64,000 nt of DNA, taken from positions 1 to 64,000 of the forward strand of contig JAIOPI010000004.1 in NCBI GenBank assembly GCA_021413965.1, in the 5' to 3' direction. Under the pieces are notes generated by a model that saw nothing but the letters and a program-made list of their open reading frames with translations, was not told the DNA's origin and did no database searches. This document shows, in pieces, positions 8,336 to 15,422 of this stretch. The first letter of the stretch is position 1, and each line of letters begins with the position of its first letter. Made by a program: the position numbers and the translations under genes. Source of the DNA: Lentisphaerota bacterium. Its GTDB lineage: Bacteria; Verrucomicrobiota; Kiritimatiellia; UBA8416; JAIOPI01.

Positions 8336-8899
8336 ATGAACAAAGCGTTCGTTGCCATCACCGCCGCGGGCCTCGTTGCCACCACCGCCTGCCGCCGCCA
8401 GGAGTCCACGCCGCCGGAAAAGCCCCACCGCGCGGCCATGGCGGAGCCGGCGGCGCCTCCCGCCGCCAGGCGAGCCGTGGAGAAACTGGTGGAGGACGCC
8501 GTCAAGGACCAGACCGGCGGCAGCGCCAAGGTCGATATCAATGGTCAGATCACGCGCGTGCAGACCGCACACGGCGAGGTCCAGATGGCGTCCGGGGCGT
8601 CCGCCGCCCTGCCCGACGATTTCCCCAAGGACATTCCCGTCTACAGCGGGGCGACGCTCTCCCAGGTCATTTCCACCGGGGAATCGATTCACCTCATGCT
8701 GGCGAGCACGACCCCACAGGCCGACGTGACCCGCTTCTACCGCGACACCCTGATGGCGGCCGGCTGGGGGAAAGAAATGGAAATGCAGAACGCCGGCAAC
8801 GACATGTTCAGCTTCGTCAAGGGACCTCGAAAAGTCGCCATCATGGTCACGCGCGCCAACAACGAAACACTGATCAGCCTGACCGTGGCCAGGCCCTGA
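8336..8899 (+). CDS. Putative lipoprotein, unknown function
   Basis: The product is 187 residues. I chose the ATG at 8336, preceded by a GGGAG ribosome binding site, because it begins a signal sequence ending in T-T-A-C (Cys20), a weak lipobox. A charged Pro/Ala-rich spacer follows. The C-terminal domain (about 95-187) opens F-P-K-D-I-P-V-Y-S-G-A and has an F-Y-R-D-T-L-M-A-A-G-W segment. This arrangement recurs in small uncharacterised envelope proteins of many bacteria, but I know of no assigned function. It is divergently arranged from the histidine kinase and separated from it by about 215 bases. Confidence 0.6.
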   Translation: MNKAFVAITAAGLVATTACRRQESTPPEKPHRAAMAEPAAPPAARRAVEKLVEDAVKDQTGGSAKVDINGQITRVQTAHGEVQMASGASAALPDDFPKDIPVYSGATLSQVISTGESIHLMLASTTPQADVTRFYRDTLMAAGWGKEMEMQNAGNDMFSFVKGPRKVAIMVTRANNETLISLTVARP

Positions 8900-9009
8900 C
8901 GGGACCCGCACCCACGAACCGACGTCACGAATAACCCCCTGATAGTCCCCGGATTCACGAGCCGGCCGTGGTTGGAACGACGACCGTCGGCAACTGAGCG
9001 CGACTAACC

Positions 9010-9384
9010 ATGACGCCCCGCGACACCGCCCGCCGGCATGCCATGAACTTCCTCGCGGCGTACGATTCGCTCACCGGCGACGACGAGCGCCGCATTGCCC
9101 GCATGGCGCGCACGTGGCTCTCCCTGCTGCGGACGCGCCAGTCCGTACAGCGCATGGTCGATGACATGATCGAGGAGTTCTACGACCCGGCAACCTCAGC
9201 CGGCGGCTGCGGCTGGGAAGACCTGCGGCTGAAGTTCACCCAGTGGGCGATCGCGGAAGATTGGCTCCCTGCGGACGCCACGCCACGCCGTACGACCGGT
9301 TCCGGCTCGCCACCGGATCTGCAGAAAAAGCAGGAAAAGCGCCTAAAATTGATAGACAAGCGGCGCCGTTCCCGTAGTATCTGA
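9010..9384 (+). CDS. Hypothetical protein
   Basis: The product is 124 residues, hydrophilic, with an Arg-rich N-terminus, a helical middle (R-I-A-R-M-A-R-T-W-L) and a basic C-terminal tail (K-K-Q-E-K-R-L-K-L-I-D-K-R-R-R). The basic tail could bind nucleic acid. I do not recognise the family. Codon usage matches the neighbourhood and the frame is uninterrupted, which favours a real gene. The promoter of the following HU gene lies inside its last 35 bases. Confidence 0.5.
   Translation: MTPRDTARRHAMNFLAAYDSLTGDDERRIARMARTWLSLLRTRQSVQRMVDDMIEEFYDPATSAGGCGWEDLRLKFTQWAIAEDWLPADATPRRTTGSGSPPDLQKKQEKRLKLIDKRRRSRSI
9353..9380 (+). promoter_or_regulatory. Promoter of the HU-family gene
   Basis: TAGACA (9353-9358), a 16-base spacer and TAGTAT (9375-9380) form a recognisable sigma-70 promoter. 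A TTGATA overlaps just upstream. It sits within the end of the preceding coding sequence and leaves about 60 bases of leader before the ATG at 9441. Confidence 0.5.
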
Positions 9385-9440
9385 CCTGCAACGTGGGGCT
9401 GACCCCGCGGGCGAACCACACACAACACAGAGGAGTCAGA

Positions 9441-9731
9441 ATGGCCAAGAGCATGACGAAGTCCCAGATCCTGGCTGAGATCGCGGAAGCGGCCGGTATC
9501 AGCAAGAAGCAGGCGGCGGCGGCACTCGAGTCGCTCGTGCAGCAGGCGTACAAGGGCGCGAAGAACGCTTTCACCGTGCCGGGTCTCGGCAAGCTGGTGC
9601 TCGTGAATCGCAAGGCGCGCATGGGTCGTAACCCGGCCACGGGCGAAGCGATCCAGATTCCGGCCAAGAAGGTCGTGAAGTTCCGTCTCGCGAAGGCCTG
9701 CAAGGACGCGGTGCTTCCTCCCAAGAAGTAA
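9441..9731 (+). CDS. HU-family DNA-binding protein
   Basis: The product is 96 residues, the size of HU/IHF subunits. It has the family layout: N-terminal helices (M-T-K-S-Q-I-L-A-E-I-A), the F-x-V-P-G-L-G-K-L-V strand region, and the DNA-arm motif G-R-N-P-A-T-G-E-A-I-Q-I-P-A near residue 70, followed by a K-V-V-K-F-R end. The start at 9441 is fixed by an AGGAG ribosome binding site five bases upstream. HU proteins bend DNA and help organise the nucleoid. It has its own promoter and is followed by a strong terminator, so it is probably a well-expressed single-gene unit. Confidence 0.95.
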   Translation: MAKSMTKSQILAEIAEAAGISKKQAAAALESLVQQAYKGAKNAFTVPGLGKLVLVNRKARMGRNPATGEAIQIPAKKVVKFRLAKACKDAVLPPKK

Positions 9732-9753
9732 CGTTTTCCACGCTAGTGCCGAG

Positions 9754-9790
9754 AAGCCGCGCGAGTCCGAATCGCGCGGCTTTTCCTTTT
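9754..9790 (+). terminator. Intrinsic terminator after the HU-family gene
   Basis: An 11-bp perfect stem AAGCCGCGCGA / TCGCGCGGCTT with a 7-base loop is followed directly by TTTTCCTTTT. It begins 22 bases after the HU stop codon. Confidence 0.93.
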
Positions 9791-9949
9791 CTGGCGGGGC
9801 ACGTCGCGCCGCCGCCTTCAGGCGGACGGATGGCTTTGCCCCTTGCCCGGACGCGCGGGGTGGTTCCAAGCCGTGCGTAGCCCTTTCCCCTTCCCCCCTC
9901 TGCAGATCTCCCCTACACTGCGCCCGTCATCGGAACCCAGGAGAACGTT

Positions 9950-10324
9950 ATGGACATGATTAGTTCCCCGCACGCCCCTGCGGCCATTGGTCCCTATGCG
10001 CAAGCCATTCGCAGCGGTCGCCTCGTCTTCTGTTCCGGCCAACTCGCGCTCGACCCCGCGTCCATGCAACTGGTACCTGGCGGCGCAGCCGAGCAGACCC
10101 ACCAGATCCTGCAGAATCTCGCCGCCGTACTCGCCACGGCCGGCACCTCGCTTGCCAAGGTCCTCAAGACCACGGTCTTCCTGAAAGACATGGGCGACTT
10201 CGCCGCCATGAATGCGGTCTACGCCAAGGCCTTTGGCGCCCACACGCCGGCGCGCTCCACCGTGGAGGTCGCGCGCCTGCCCAAGGATGCCCTCGTCGAA
10301 ATTGAATGCATCGCGACCGTTTGA
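9950..10324 (+). CDS. ridA: RidA family enamine/imine deaminase
   Basis: The product is 124 residues, the usual length for the RidA/YjgF/UK114 family. It carries A-I-G-P-Y-A-Q-A-I near the N-terminus, C-S-G-Q-L-A-L-D-P at 28-36 and the signature A-R-S-T-V-E-V-A-R-L-P with the substrate-carboxylate-binding Arg102, then E-I-E-C-I-A. RidA trimers hydrolyse reactive 2-aminoacrylate-type enamines released by PLP enzymes. An AGGAGAA ribosome binding site precedes the ATG. A TACACT at 9914-9919 with a weak TTCCCC 17 bases upstream may be its promoter. Confidence 0.95.
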   Translation: MDMISSPHAPAAIGPYAQAIRSGRLVFCSGQLALDPASMQLVPGGAAEQTHQILQNLAAVLATAGTSLAKVLKTTVFLKDMGDFAAMNAVYAKAFGAHTPARSTVEVARLPKDALVEIECIATV

Positions 10325-10403
10325 CGCACAGACGTAATGAACCGCGAAGGAACGCGAAGGGACACGCATCAGGCACGGCTAATAAGCCTAACCGAAAACC
10401 GAA

Positions 10404-10480
10404 CCCGCGGGGACCGCGGGCTCCAGGGGGCGGCCGAAACCCGAACTGGAGCCGGCGGTCCCCGCCGGTCTCCGCTTAGG
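10404..10480 (+). repeat. Dispersed GC-rich palindromic repeat, family 2, copy 1
   Basis: The left half contains GGGGACCGCGGGCTCCAG and the right half CTGGAGCCGGCGGTCCCCGC, inverted relative to each other around a short GC-rich centre. A closely matching copy in reverse orientation lies inside the copper ATPase gene (54484-54552), and a half copy lies at 33888-33922. Confidence 0.75.
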
Positions 10481-10513
10481 CTCTACGCACAACATCTGAA
10501 CGTCCTCTCCCCG

Positions 10514-10582
10514 CCGTCATCCCGAGCACCGCGAGGGATCTCGGCCATGGTAAAAGGATCCTCGCATCTCTCGGCATGACGG
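10514..10582. repeat. GTCATCCCGAG-type palindromic repeat
   Basis: CCGTCATCCCGAG at the left pairs with CTCGGCATGACGG at the right, with GAGGGATCTCGG and GGATCCTCGCATC inside. This composition (GTCATCC...GCGAGGGATCTC) is a type of widely dispersed bacterial intergenic palindrome that I recognise from many unrelated genomes; function unknown. Confidence 0.7.
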
Positions 10583-10687
10583 TGCAGCGTCAGGTATAAG
10601 GACGTGTGACGGTGTGTGTCGTTCGCCAGTCGCGGACGATGGCGTTCATTCGCGGTTACCAGTGCCAATTGTTGGAAAGGGACTCCG

Positions 10688-11785
10688 ATGGGTTTTGAAA
10701 GTGGCAGCGTCAGTTTCCGTCTGTTCTACCTCTCCGGCCCGCTGCCGGAGGATCACGTCAAGCGCTTCGCCAAGCATGCGGCCCCGCCGATAGACACGCT
10801 CGGGCGCGATCCCGGCCAGGGCTGGGTCACCGGGCGCCATCTGCTGGATCGCAACATCACCGAGGACACCGCGTATCATGGCGGCTATCTGCGCCTGGCC
10901 CTCATGCGCGCCGAACGCAAGATTCCAGGCGCCCTGTTGCGCGCCGAATGCATCATGGAAGAGCTGGCCGCTAAACAGGCCCAGGGCGTTGAATTCCTGA
11001 AGCGGCCTGAACGCGCCAAGATCCGCAAGGAAGTCACCGAGCGCCTGCTCCCGCAGATGCCGCCCCAACTCACCGGCATCCCGATGATCTGCGGGCGCCG
11101 CGGCGAGGCTGTCTGTGCCAGCGCCATGTCCGAGCGCCAGGTCGAACTCCTCATGCTGCAGTTTCATACCGCAACCGGCGTGGAGTTGATTCCGCTGACG
11201 CCCGAGTCCGCCGCGCTCAAGCGCAAGCACCACAGCGTGCGCGATCTGCCACCGACCAGTTTCTCGCCGGAATGCCCGGACGACGAAGCCCCTGCGGCCA
11301 TCGGCCTCGATTTCCTCACCTGGCTCTGGTTCTTCTCGGAGCGGCGCGGCGGCCAATTCCAAACCGCGACTGGAGACATGGCGCTGGCGCTGGAAGGGCC
11401 CTTGATGTTCGTCATGGAAGGCGGCGGCGCCCACGAGGCGCGCCTGCGCCGCGGCGAACCCCTGCTCAGCGCCGAAGCCAAGGCCGCCCTCATGAGCGGC
11501 AAGAAACTGCGCAAGGCGCGCCTGATCATGGCCCATGACAGCCAGCAGTGGTCGGCGGAATTTGATGGCGAGGACTTCTCGTTTCGGGGCGTCAAACTTC
11601 CCAAGGGAGAAATCCTGGATGCCATCAGCCTCTTCCAGGAACGCATGCTCCAAATCCAGACCCTCGCGGGCGGCTTGCTGTCGCTCTACGACCAATTCCT
11701 CGAGGAGCGCATCCATCCCGAACGCTGGGCCGCCACCCTGCGCGAAATTCGCGTCTGGGTCAGCTCACGCACCGGCAAGCGGTAG
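10688..11785 (+). CDS. RdgC-like recombination-associated protein
   Basis: The product is 365 residues, longer than the 303-residue E. coli RdgC. Resemblance is seen in the N-terminal third: a G-W-V-T-G-R-H-L-L-D segment, a helical stretch of the form L-K-R-P-E-R-A-K-I-R-K-E-V that aligns with the K-K-T-E-K-D-S-L-K-D-E-V helix of RdgC, then E-R-L-L-P-Q-M for H-S-L-L-P-R-A, and a D-F-L-T-W-L-W motif near residue 205. RdgC forms a DNA-encircling dimer that modulates RecA. The start at 10688 has a GGAAAGG ribosome binding site. The match is remote and comes from memory of the E. coli sequence; a conserved protein of unknown function is the alternative. Confidence 0.6.
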   Translation: MGFESGSVSFRLFYLSGPLPEDHVKRFAKHAAPPIDTLGRDPGQGWVTGRHLLDRNITEDTAYHGGYLRLALMRAERKIPGALLRAECIMEELAAKQAQGVEFLKRPERAKIRKEVTERLLPQMPPQLTGIPMICGRRGEAVCASAMSERQVELLMLQFHTATGVELIPLTPESAALKRKHHSVRDLPPTSFSPECPDDEAPAAIGLDFLTWLWFFSERRGGQFQTATGDMALALEGPLMFVMEGGGAHEARLRRGEPLLSAEAKAALMSGKKLRKARLIMAHDSQQWSAEFDGEDFSFRGVKLPKGEILDAISLFQERMLQIQTLAGGLLSLYDQFLEERIHPERWAATLREIRVWVSSRTGKR

Positions 11786-11838
11786 TCTGAGACGCCAGCG
11801 CGCTTGTCAGAAAGCCAACACCGCTCTATGATGGCCGA

Positions 11839-13056
11839 GTGACTATGGATGCCTCACTAGGATCGGAACGCCCGTCCATGGCGTTTCGCCGCTTCGGACA
11901 GACCGAACTGGCCATGCCGGTGTTGACCTGCGGCGGCATGCGCTACCAGCAGTCGTGGACGGACATCGCACCTGGGGAACTCGACCGGCGCGTGCAGGAG
12001 AACGTCGAGGCCACCGTCCGCCGCGCCTGTGACACCGGCATCAACCACATCGAGACCGCGCGCGGCTACGGGTCGAGCGAATACCACCTGGGCTTTGTCC
12101 TGCCCACCCTGCCGCGCCAGGAACTGATCGTCCAGACCAAGATCGGCCCCAAAGACAGCGAAAGCGAGTTCCTCAAGACCTTCGACCTCTCCCTGCAAAA
12201 CCTGCGACTGTCCCACGTCGACCTGCTGAGCATCCACGGCGTGAACACGCGCGGCCTGCTGGATCAGACGCTGAAGCGCGGCGCCTTGAAGGCCTGCCGC
12301 AAGCTGCAGGCCGACGGGCGCGTCCGGCATGTGGGCTTTTCCACCCATGCCCCGCTCGACGTCATTCTGGACGGGATCGCCTCCGGCGAATTCAGCTACG
12401 TCAACCTGCACTGGTATTTTTTCGACCAGCGCAACTGGCCCGCGATTGAGGCCGCGCGCGCGCGCGACATGGGCGTCTTCATCATCAGCCCCTCCGACAA
12501 GGGCGGCAAGCTGTACGAGCCGCCGGAGAAACTCGTGCGTCTCTGCGCGCCGCTCCACCCGATGACATTCAATGATCTCTTCTGCCTCGCGCATCCCGAG
12601 GTCCACACGCTGAGCATCGGCGCCTCTCGCCCGACGGACTTCGACCTTCACGCGGCCGCACTGCCGCACCTGGAGCAGCCGTGGCCCGTGCTGGACCCCA
12701 TTCTGCGCCGCTTGCATGACGAAGGCGTGCGCTGTCACGGCGAGGATTGGTGGATGCACTGGAACGAAGGCCTGCCCGCCGTCGTCAACGCGCCCATGCC
12801 CTTGCCGCTCTACCACATCCTGCGCCTCTACAATCTGGCCAAGGCGTACGACATGGTGGGCTACGGACAGATGCGCTACAACCTGCTGGGCGGCGCCGAC
12901 CACTGGTTCCCCGGCTCCAAGGTCGTCGACGTGGACTGGGATAAACTCGCCGCCTCACTCGCCGGCTACCGCTTCGCGTCCGAGATTCCCGACCGCCTCC
13001 GCGAGGCACACGCCATCCTCAACGGCGACGACAAGAAGCGCCTCAGCGTGTCGTAA
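11839..13056 (+). CDS. Aldo/keto reductase family protein with C-terminal extension
   Basis: The product is up to 405 residues. It begins like aldo/keto reductases from M-A-F-R-R-F-G-Q-T-E-L, so the true start may be the ATG at 11878 rather than the GTG at 11839 or ATG at 11845. The TIM-barrel pattern is visible: I-N-H-I-E-T-A-R-G-Y-G-S-S-E (catalytic Asp/Tyr region, with Glu replacing the usual Asp), V-Q-T-K-I-G-P (Lys), and D-L-L-S-I-H-G-V-N (His). R-H-V-G-F-S-T-H matches the usual G-x-S strand. After about residue 300 there is a 100-residue helical tail with Trp-rich segments, as in AKR/4Fe-4S-type oxidoreductases but without the Cys cluster. Substrate unknown. Confidence 0.85.
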   Translation: MTMDASLGSERPSMAFRRFGQTELAMPVLTCGGMRYQQSWTDIAPGELDRRVQENVEATVRRACDTGINHIETARGYGSSEYHLGFVLPTLPRQELIVQTKIGPKDSESEFLKTFDLSLQNLRLSHVDLLSIHGVNTRGLLDQTLKRGALKACRKLQADGRVRHVGFSTHAPLDVILDGIASGEFSYVNLHWYFFDQRNWPAIEAARARDMGVFIISPSDKGGKLYEPPEKLVRLCAPLHPMTFNDLFCLAHPEVHTLSIGASRPTDFDLHAAALPHLEQPWPVLDPILRRLHDEGVRCHGEDWWMHWNEGLPAVVNAPMPLPLYHILRLYNLAKAYDMVGYGQMRYNLLGGADHWFPGSKVVDVDWDKLAASLAGYRFASEIPDRLREAHAILNGDDKKRLSVS

Positions 13057-13100
13057 CGCCGCGCCCGCGACTCTCCCACGCCTTTCGCCCGCGCCGTCAA

Positions 13101-13155
13101 GGTGGGCCGCGACCTCCGGGCGCGGCCTCCGGAACGCAGGCGCGACACGCCGCCG
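13101..13155 (+). repeat. Dispersed GC-rich repeat, family 1, copy 2
   Basis: Begins GGTGGGCCGCGACCTCCGGG and continues CGCGGCCTCC. It is the closest match to the arms of the palindromic copy at 21258-21349. It lies between the convergent aldo/keto reductase and DUF2892 genes. Confidence 0.7.
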
Positions 13156-13211
13156 CAGGCCGAGTCCGGTGCACCTCACGACCACGCGCTTGACGCCACG
13201 GCCGAGTCCGC

Positions 13212-13424
13212 TCAGGCCGCCTTTGGAGCCTCGCCGCAGGACTTCAGCCCTGCCTTCTTCAGCAGCATCTCCGCCGGGCAGAAATGCGTGAAGGCAGACT
13301 GAATCAGGTTCACCCCCACGAACGCCGTCAGGCACAGCCACCACGGACTGACCCAATGGGCCAGCGCCACGCTGAGCAACACCATGCACCCGGCCACCAC
13401 TCGCACACCATTTTCTGCCGTCAT
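13212..13424 (-). CDS. DUF2892 family inner-membrane protein
   Basis: The product is 70 residues with two predicted transmembrane helices separated by W-V-S-P-W-W, and the family ending F-T-H-F-C-P-A-E-M-L-L-K-K-A-G-L-K. Two Cys lie in the C-terminal half (F-C-P and S-C-G). The start is set by a strong AAGGAGGG ribosome binding site. DUF2892 proteins are frequently encoded with rhodanese-type sulfurtransferases; here it lies 62 bases downstream of a CoA-disulfide-reductase/rhodanese fusion on the same strand. Role in sulfur handling is inferred from context. Confidence 0.85.
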   Translation of the reverse strand: MTAENGVRVVAGCMVLLSVALAHWVSPWWLCLTAFVGVNLIQSAFTHFCPAEMLLKKAGLKSCGEAPKAA

Positions 13425-13486
13425 CGCACCCTCCTTGATCTGCACCCGTTCATCCGTGCAGCCACCGCTGCCCGTAGCCGCCGCTG

Positions 13487-15136
13487 CTAAGCGGTGGCCC
13501 CTCCATGCCATGCCCGAAACGTGTCGAAGCCGCCGGCCAGCGAGCGCACCTTGAACCCGCGTTGCGTCAGTATGCGCATCGCCAGGTAACTCCGAAAGCC
13601 GATTTTGCAGTAGAGATAGATCGTCTTGTCGGCCGGCAATTCTCCCAGCCGCGCACGCAGCTCGGGCAAGGGCACGTGCCGGGCCCCCGGCACGTGCGCC
13701 GCCTCGTAGTCCGCCTTGGGACGCACGTCCACGATGATCCCGTCCTCCCGGGCGGCCGGATAGTCCTCCGCGTACCAGGGCTCCAAATCGCCGTTCAACA
13801 GGTTCGCACCAATGAATCCCGCCATGTTCACCGGATCCTTGGCGGAGCCGAATTGCGGCGCGTAGGCCAGTTCCAGATGCTGCAGATCAAACACGCTCAT
13901 GCCTGCCGTCAGGGCCGTCGCCAGCACGTCGATGCGCTTGTCCACGCCCGCGCCTCCCACCGCCTGCGCACCGAGCAGGCGGCCCGTGTCCGGTGCGAAC
14001 AACACCTTGAGGTGCAGGAGTTCCGCCCCCGGGTAGTAGCCGGCATGATGTCCGGCATGCACATACACTTTTCGGTAAGCCACGCCATCGCGCTGCAGCG
14101 ACTTCTCGTTCATGCCCGTACTGGCCGCGCAGATGTTGAACGCCTTGACGATGGCCGTACCCAGCGTACCGCCCCATGGCGTGCGGCGCCCGGCCAGATT
14201 GTCGGCCACCGTCCGGCCCTGCCGGTTCGCCGGGCCGGCCAGCGGTGTGCACCAGTCCCCCGCCCGCACGCGACTTGGCCCCTCGATCGCGTCTCCCGCG
14301 GCATAGATATCCGGGTCCGAGGTGCACAGACAGGCATCCACGTGAATCCCGCCCTGCGGCCCAACGGCCAGCCCGGCCACCTTTGCCAGCGCCGTGTCGG
14401 GCTTCACCCCCACCGCCAGAATCGCCAGGTCGGCCGTCAGCACCGTTCCGTTCTGCAGGTCCACCATCACCGCCCCCTGGGCATCGCGAAAGCCGGTCAC
14501 GGACGTCCCCAGATGTGCCGTCACGCCCTTTTGCCGCAGGTGGTCCTCCACAAAGCGCGCCATCTCGTGGTCCAGGGGCGGCAACACCTGCGACTGCAGT
14601 TCGACCACCTCGACTGCCAGCCCCCGAGCGTGCAGGCTCTCCACCATCTCCAGCCCGATGAATCCGGCGCCGATCACAACGGCCCGTTTCGCCCCCCCGT
14701 CCACCCTCGCCTTGATCGCGTCCATGTCCGCCACGTTGCGCAGCGTAAGAACCGCCGCATGCTCAATGCCCAGCAGCGGCGGCCGCAGCGGCTGCGCCCC
14801 CGGGCAGAGCACGAGCTTGTCGTAGGGTTCCGCGTACGTTCGTCCGTCCGGCGCCGCGCGCACCTGCACAACCTTGCCCGCGCGATCAATCCCCGTCACC
14901 TCGTGCCCCGTGCGCACGTCCAGGTTGAGGAGCGACTTGAGCGAGGCCGGCGTGTGCAGCAGCAGACTCTCGCGGCCCTTGATCTGGCCGCCAATGTGAT
15001 ACGGCAACCCGCAGTTCGCGAACGACACATGCTCGCCGCGCTCCAGCACGACGATTTGCGCCTGCTCGTCCAGCCGCCGCAGGCGCGCCGCGGTCGACAT
15101 CCCCGCCGCCACGCCGCCAATAATCACAATTTTCAT
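13487..15136 (-). CDS. CoA-disulfide reductase-type flavoprotein with C-terminal rhodanese domain
   Basis: The product is 549 residues. The N-terminal Rossmann motif (V-I-I-G-G-V-A-A-G-M, 4-13) binds FAD, and S-F-A-N-C-G-L-P-Y carries the single redox Cys42 characteristic of CoA-disulfide reductases and NADH oxidases. A second G-A-G-F-I-G nucleotide motif lies near 155, and A-A-G-D-A near 280. The last hundred residues form a rhodanese domain with active Cys510 in Y-L-Y-C-K-I-G-F-R-S. CoADR-Rhd proteins reduce CoA (per)sulfides and polysulfide with NAD(P)H. It is the middle gene of a three-gene minus-strand cluster with DUF6132 and DUF2892 proteins, pointing to thiol or sulfane-sulfur metabolism. 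Confidence 0.93.
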   Translation of the reverse strand: MKIVIIGGVAAGMSTAARLRRLDEQAQIVVLERGEHVSFANCGLPYHIGGQIKGRESLLLHTPASLKSLLNLDVRTGHEVTGIDRAGKVVQVRAAPDGRTYAEPYDKLVLCPGAQPLRPPLLGIEHAAVLTLRNVADMDAIKARVDGGAKRAVVIGAGFIGLEMVESLHARGLAVEVVELQSQVLPPLDHEMARFVEDHLRQKGVTAHLGTSVTGFRDAQGAVMVDLQNGTVLTADLAILAVGVKPDTALAKVAGLAVGPQGGIHVDACLCTSDPDIYAAGDAIEGPSRVRAGDWCTPLAGPANRQGRTVADNLAGRRTPWGGTLGTAIVKAFNICAASTGMNEKSLQRDGVAYRKVYVHAGHHAGYYPGAELLHLKVLFAPDTGRLLGAQAVGGAGVDKRIDVLATALTAGMSVFDLQHLELAYAPQFGSAKDPVNMAGFIGANLLNGDLEPWYAEDYPAAREDGIIVDVRPKADYEAAHVPGARHVPLPELRARLGELPADKTIYLYCKIGFRSYLAMRILTQRGFKVRSLAGGFDTFRAWHGGATA

Positions 15137-15158
15137 AGTTGGTCTTCTTGCGTCGGCG

Positions 15159-15332
15159 TCATTTGCCTGCCGCGGCCAGCGCGCCGATCAGGCCCCACAG
15201 CATCATGGCCACCCAGGGATTCGCCGTCAGCGGGCAGGCGCCGGTTTTGCACCCCACGAACCGGTACATCGCGAAACCGATCGCCGCGCCAATCACCGCC
15301 CCCAGTATGGGCCTCAACATCATCGCCATCAT
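15159..15332 (-). CDS. DUF6132 family small membrane protein
   Basis: The product is 57 residues, easy to miss because of its size. It reads M-M-A-M-M-L-R-P-I-L, then a glycine-rich transmembrane helix, the family motif Y-R-F-V-G-C-K-T-G-A-C-P-L-T-A-N-P-W (23-40) with two Cys, and a second transmembrane helix. A GGAGGA ribosome binding site precedes the tandem ATGs. It ends 22 bases before the CoADR-rhodanese gene on the same strand, so the two are probably co-transcribed. DUF6132 has no established function; the paired Cys and the neighbour suggest a role with sulfur or thiols. Confidence 0.85.
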   Translation of the reverse strand: MMAMMLRPILGAVIGAAIGFAMYRFVGCKTGACPLTANPWVAMMLWGLIGALAAAGK

Positions 15333-15422
15333 CGTCCTCCGTTCATCATACTGAAGGCCTCGGTCGCCGCGCTCACCCCAGATCCCCTCCCCGGAGGGGT
15401 GCCCGCAGGGCAGGGTGGGTGT

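Larger units (their letters stand above)
10325..10687. other. 363-base gene-free stretch packed with repeats
   Basis: Three different repetitive motifs lie side by side here: an AACCGCGAAGGAACGCGAAG stretch (about 10339-10360), a family 2 GC-rich palindrome (10404-10480) and a GTCATCCCGAG palindrome (10514-10582). No gene is apparent. The last bases hold the GGAAAGG ribosome binding site of the RdgC-like gene. Confidence 0.6.
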
